Shown piece after piece: positions 5,644 to 5,687 of a DNA stretch of 5,687 nt. Within the stretch, counting starts at the first letter, position 1, and each line of letters opens with the position of its first letter. Origin of the DNA: Thermoplasmata archaeon (GTDB lineage Archaea; Thermoplasmatota; Thermoplasmata; Thermoplasmatales; Thermoplasmataceae). Below the pieces are notes generated by a model. The model was not told the DNA's origin. It ran no database searches and was given only the letters and a program-made list of their open reading frames with translations. Location: assembly GCA_021845155.1 (NCBI GenBank), contig JAKBSB010000099.1, forward strand, positions 1-5,687, written 5' to 3'. Position numbers and translations under genes: made by a program.

Positions 5644-5687
5644 GTGGAAAAAACAGTTTCTTACAGTCCTTTACGTATAAGTTTCGG
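5644..5687 (+). CDS. GHMP-family kinase, N-terminal fragment (runs off window)
   Basis: Only 14 codons plus two bases are visible, beginning at GTG 5644 after a good AGGTG site: MEKTVSYSPLRISF, with the next codon starting GG (Gly). The SPLRISFG pattern is the first strand of GHMP small-molecule kinases, particularly the sugar/heptose-7-phosphate kinase-like branch in which APLRISFxGGGTD opens the protein. Members phosphorylate sugars, mevalonate derivatives or homoserine with ATP. The subfamily cannot be fixed without the GGG(T/S)D loop and the rest of the gene. It is divergent from ppa and has its own promoter. Confidence 0.6.
   Translation, partial: MEKTVSYSPLRISF

Overview
The window looks like chromosomal DNA of a euryarchaeon, most likely in or near the Thermoplasmatales. 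The evidence is AT-rich TTTAAA/ATAAATA promoters placed about 22-28 bases before start codons (leaderless pattern), archaeal-type AGGTG ribosome binding sites only where a leader exists, tight gene packing, and a family I pyrophosphatase that, from memory and not by alignment, closely resembles the Thermoplasma acidophilum enzyme. The species cannot be named from this sequence.

Layout. Bases 1-128 hold a possible 3' end of an unidentified gene and a promoter. Bases 129-2413 (+ strand) are a two-gene unit: a UbiD-type prFMN-dependent decarboxylase and a UbiA/MqnP-type membrane prenyltransferase, overlapping by ATGA. Together they fit the aromatic-ring prenylation and decarboxylation steps of menaquinone/thermoplasmaquinone synthesis. 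No UbiX-type flavin prenyltransferase, which would have to supply prFMN, lies in the window. Bases 2414-2628 form a spacer ending in a large nested palindrome wrapped around a TATA box, followed by a PadR-family regulator (2629-3195, + strand) with a Met/His/Cys/Gly-rich N-terminal tail. A convergent spacer with a T-rich tract and an AT inverted repeat separates it from the minus-strand unit.

The minus-strand unit reads from right to left: inorganic pyrophosphatase (5473-4928), an unrecognised 110-residue protein with a close cysteine pair (4919-4587), and a 12-TM MFS transporter (4565-3297). Gaps of 8 and 21 bases suggest one transcript. To the right, a divergent intergenic region with a palindromic element leads to the first 14 codons of a GHMP kinase that starts at GTG 5644 and runs off the window.

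The genes are mostly recognisable housekeeping or accessory functions, and I see no clear previously undescribed multi-gene system. The points most worth following are the symmetrical operator around the padR TATA box, the Asp-to-Gly change in the first metal-binding motif of the prenyltransferase, and the small Cys-pair protein between pyrophosphatase and transporter. No tRNA, rRNA, CRISPR or insertion sequence was seen.
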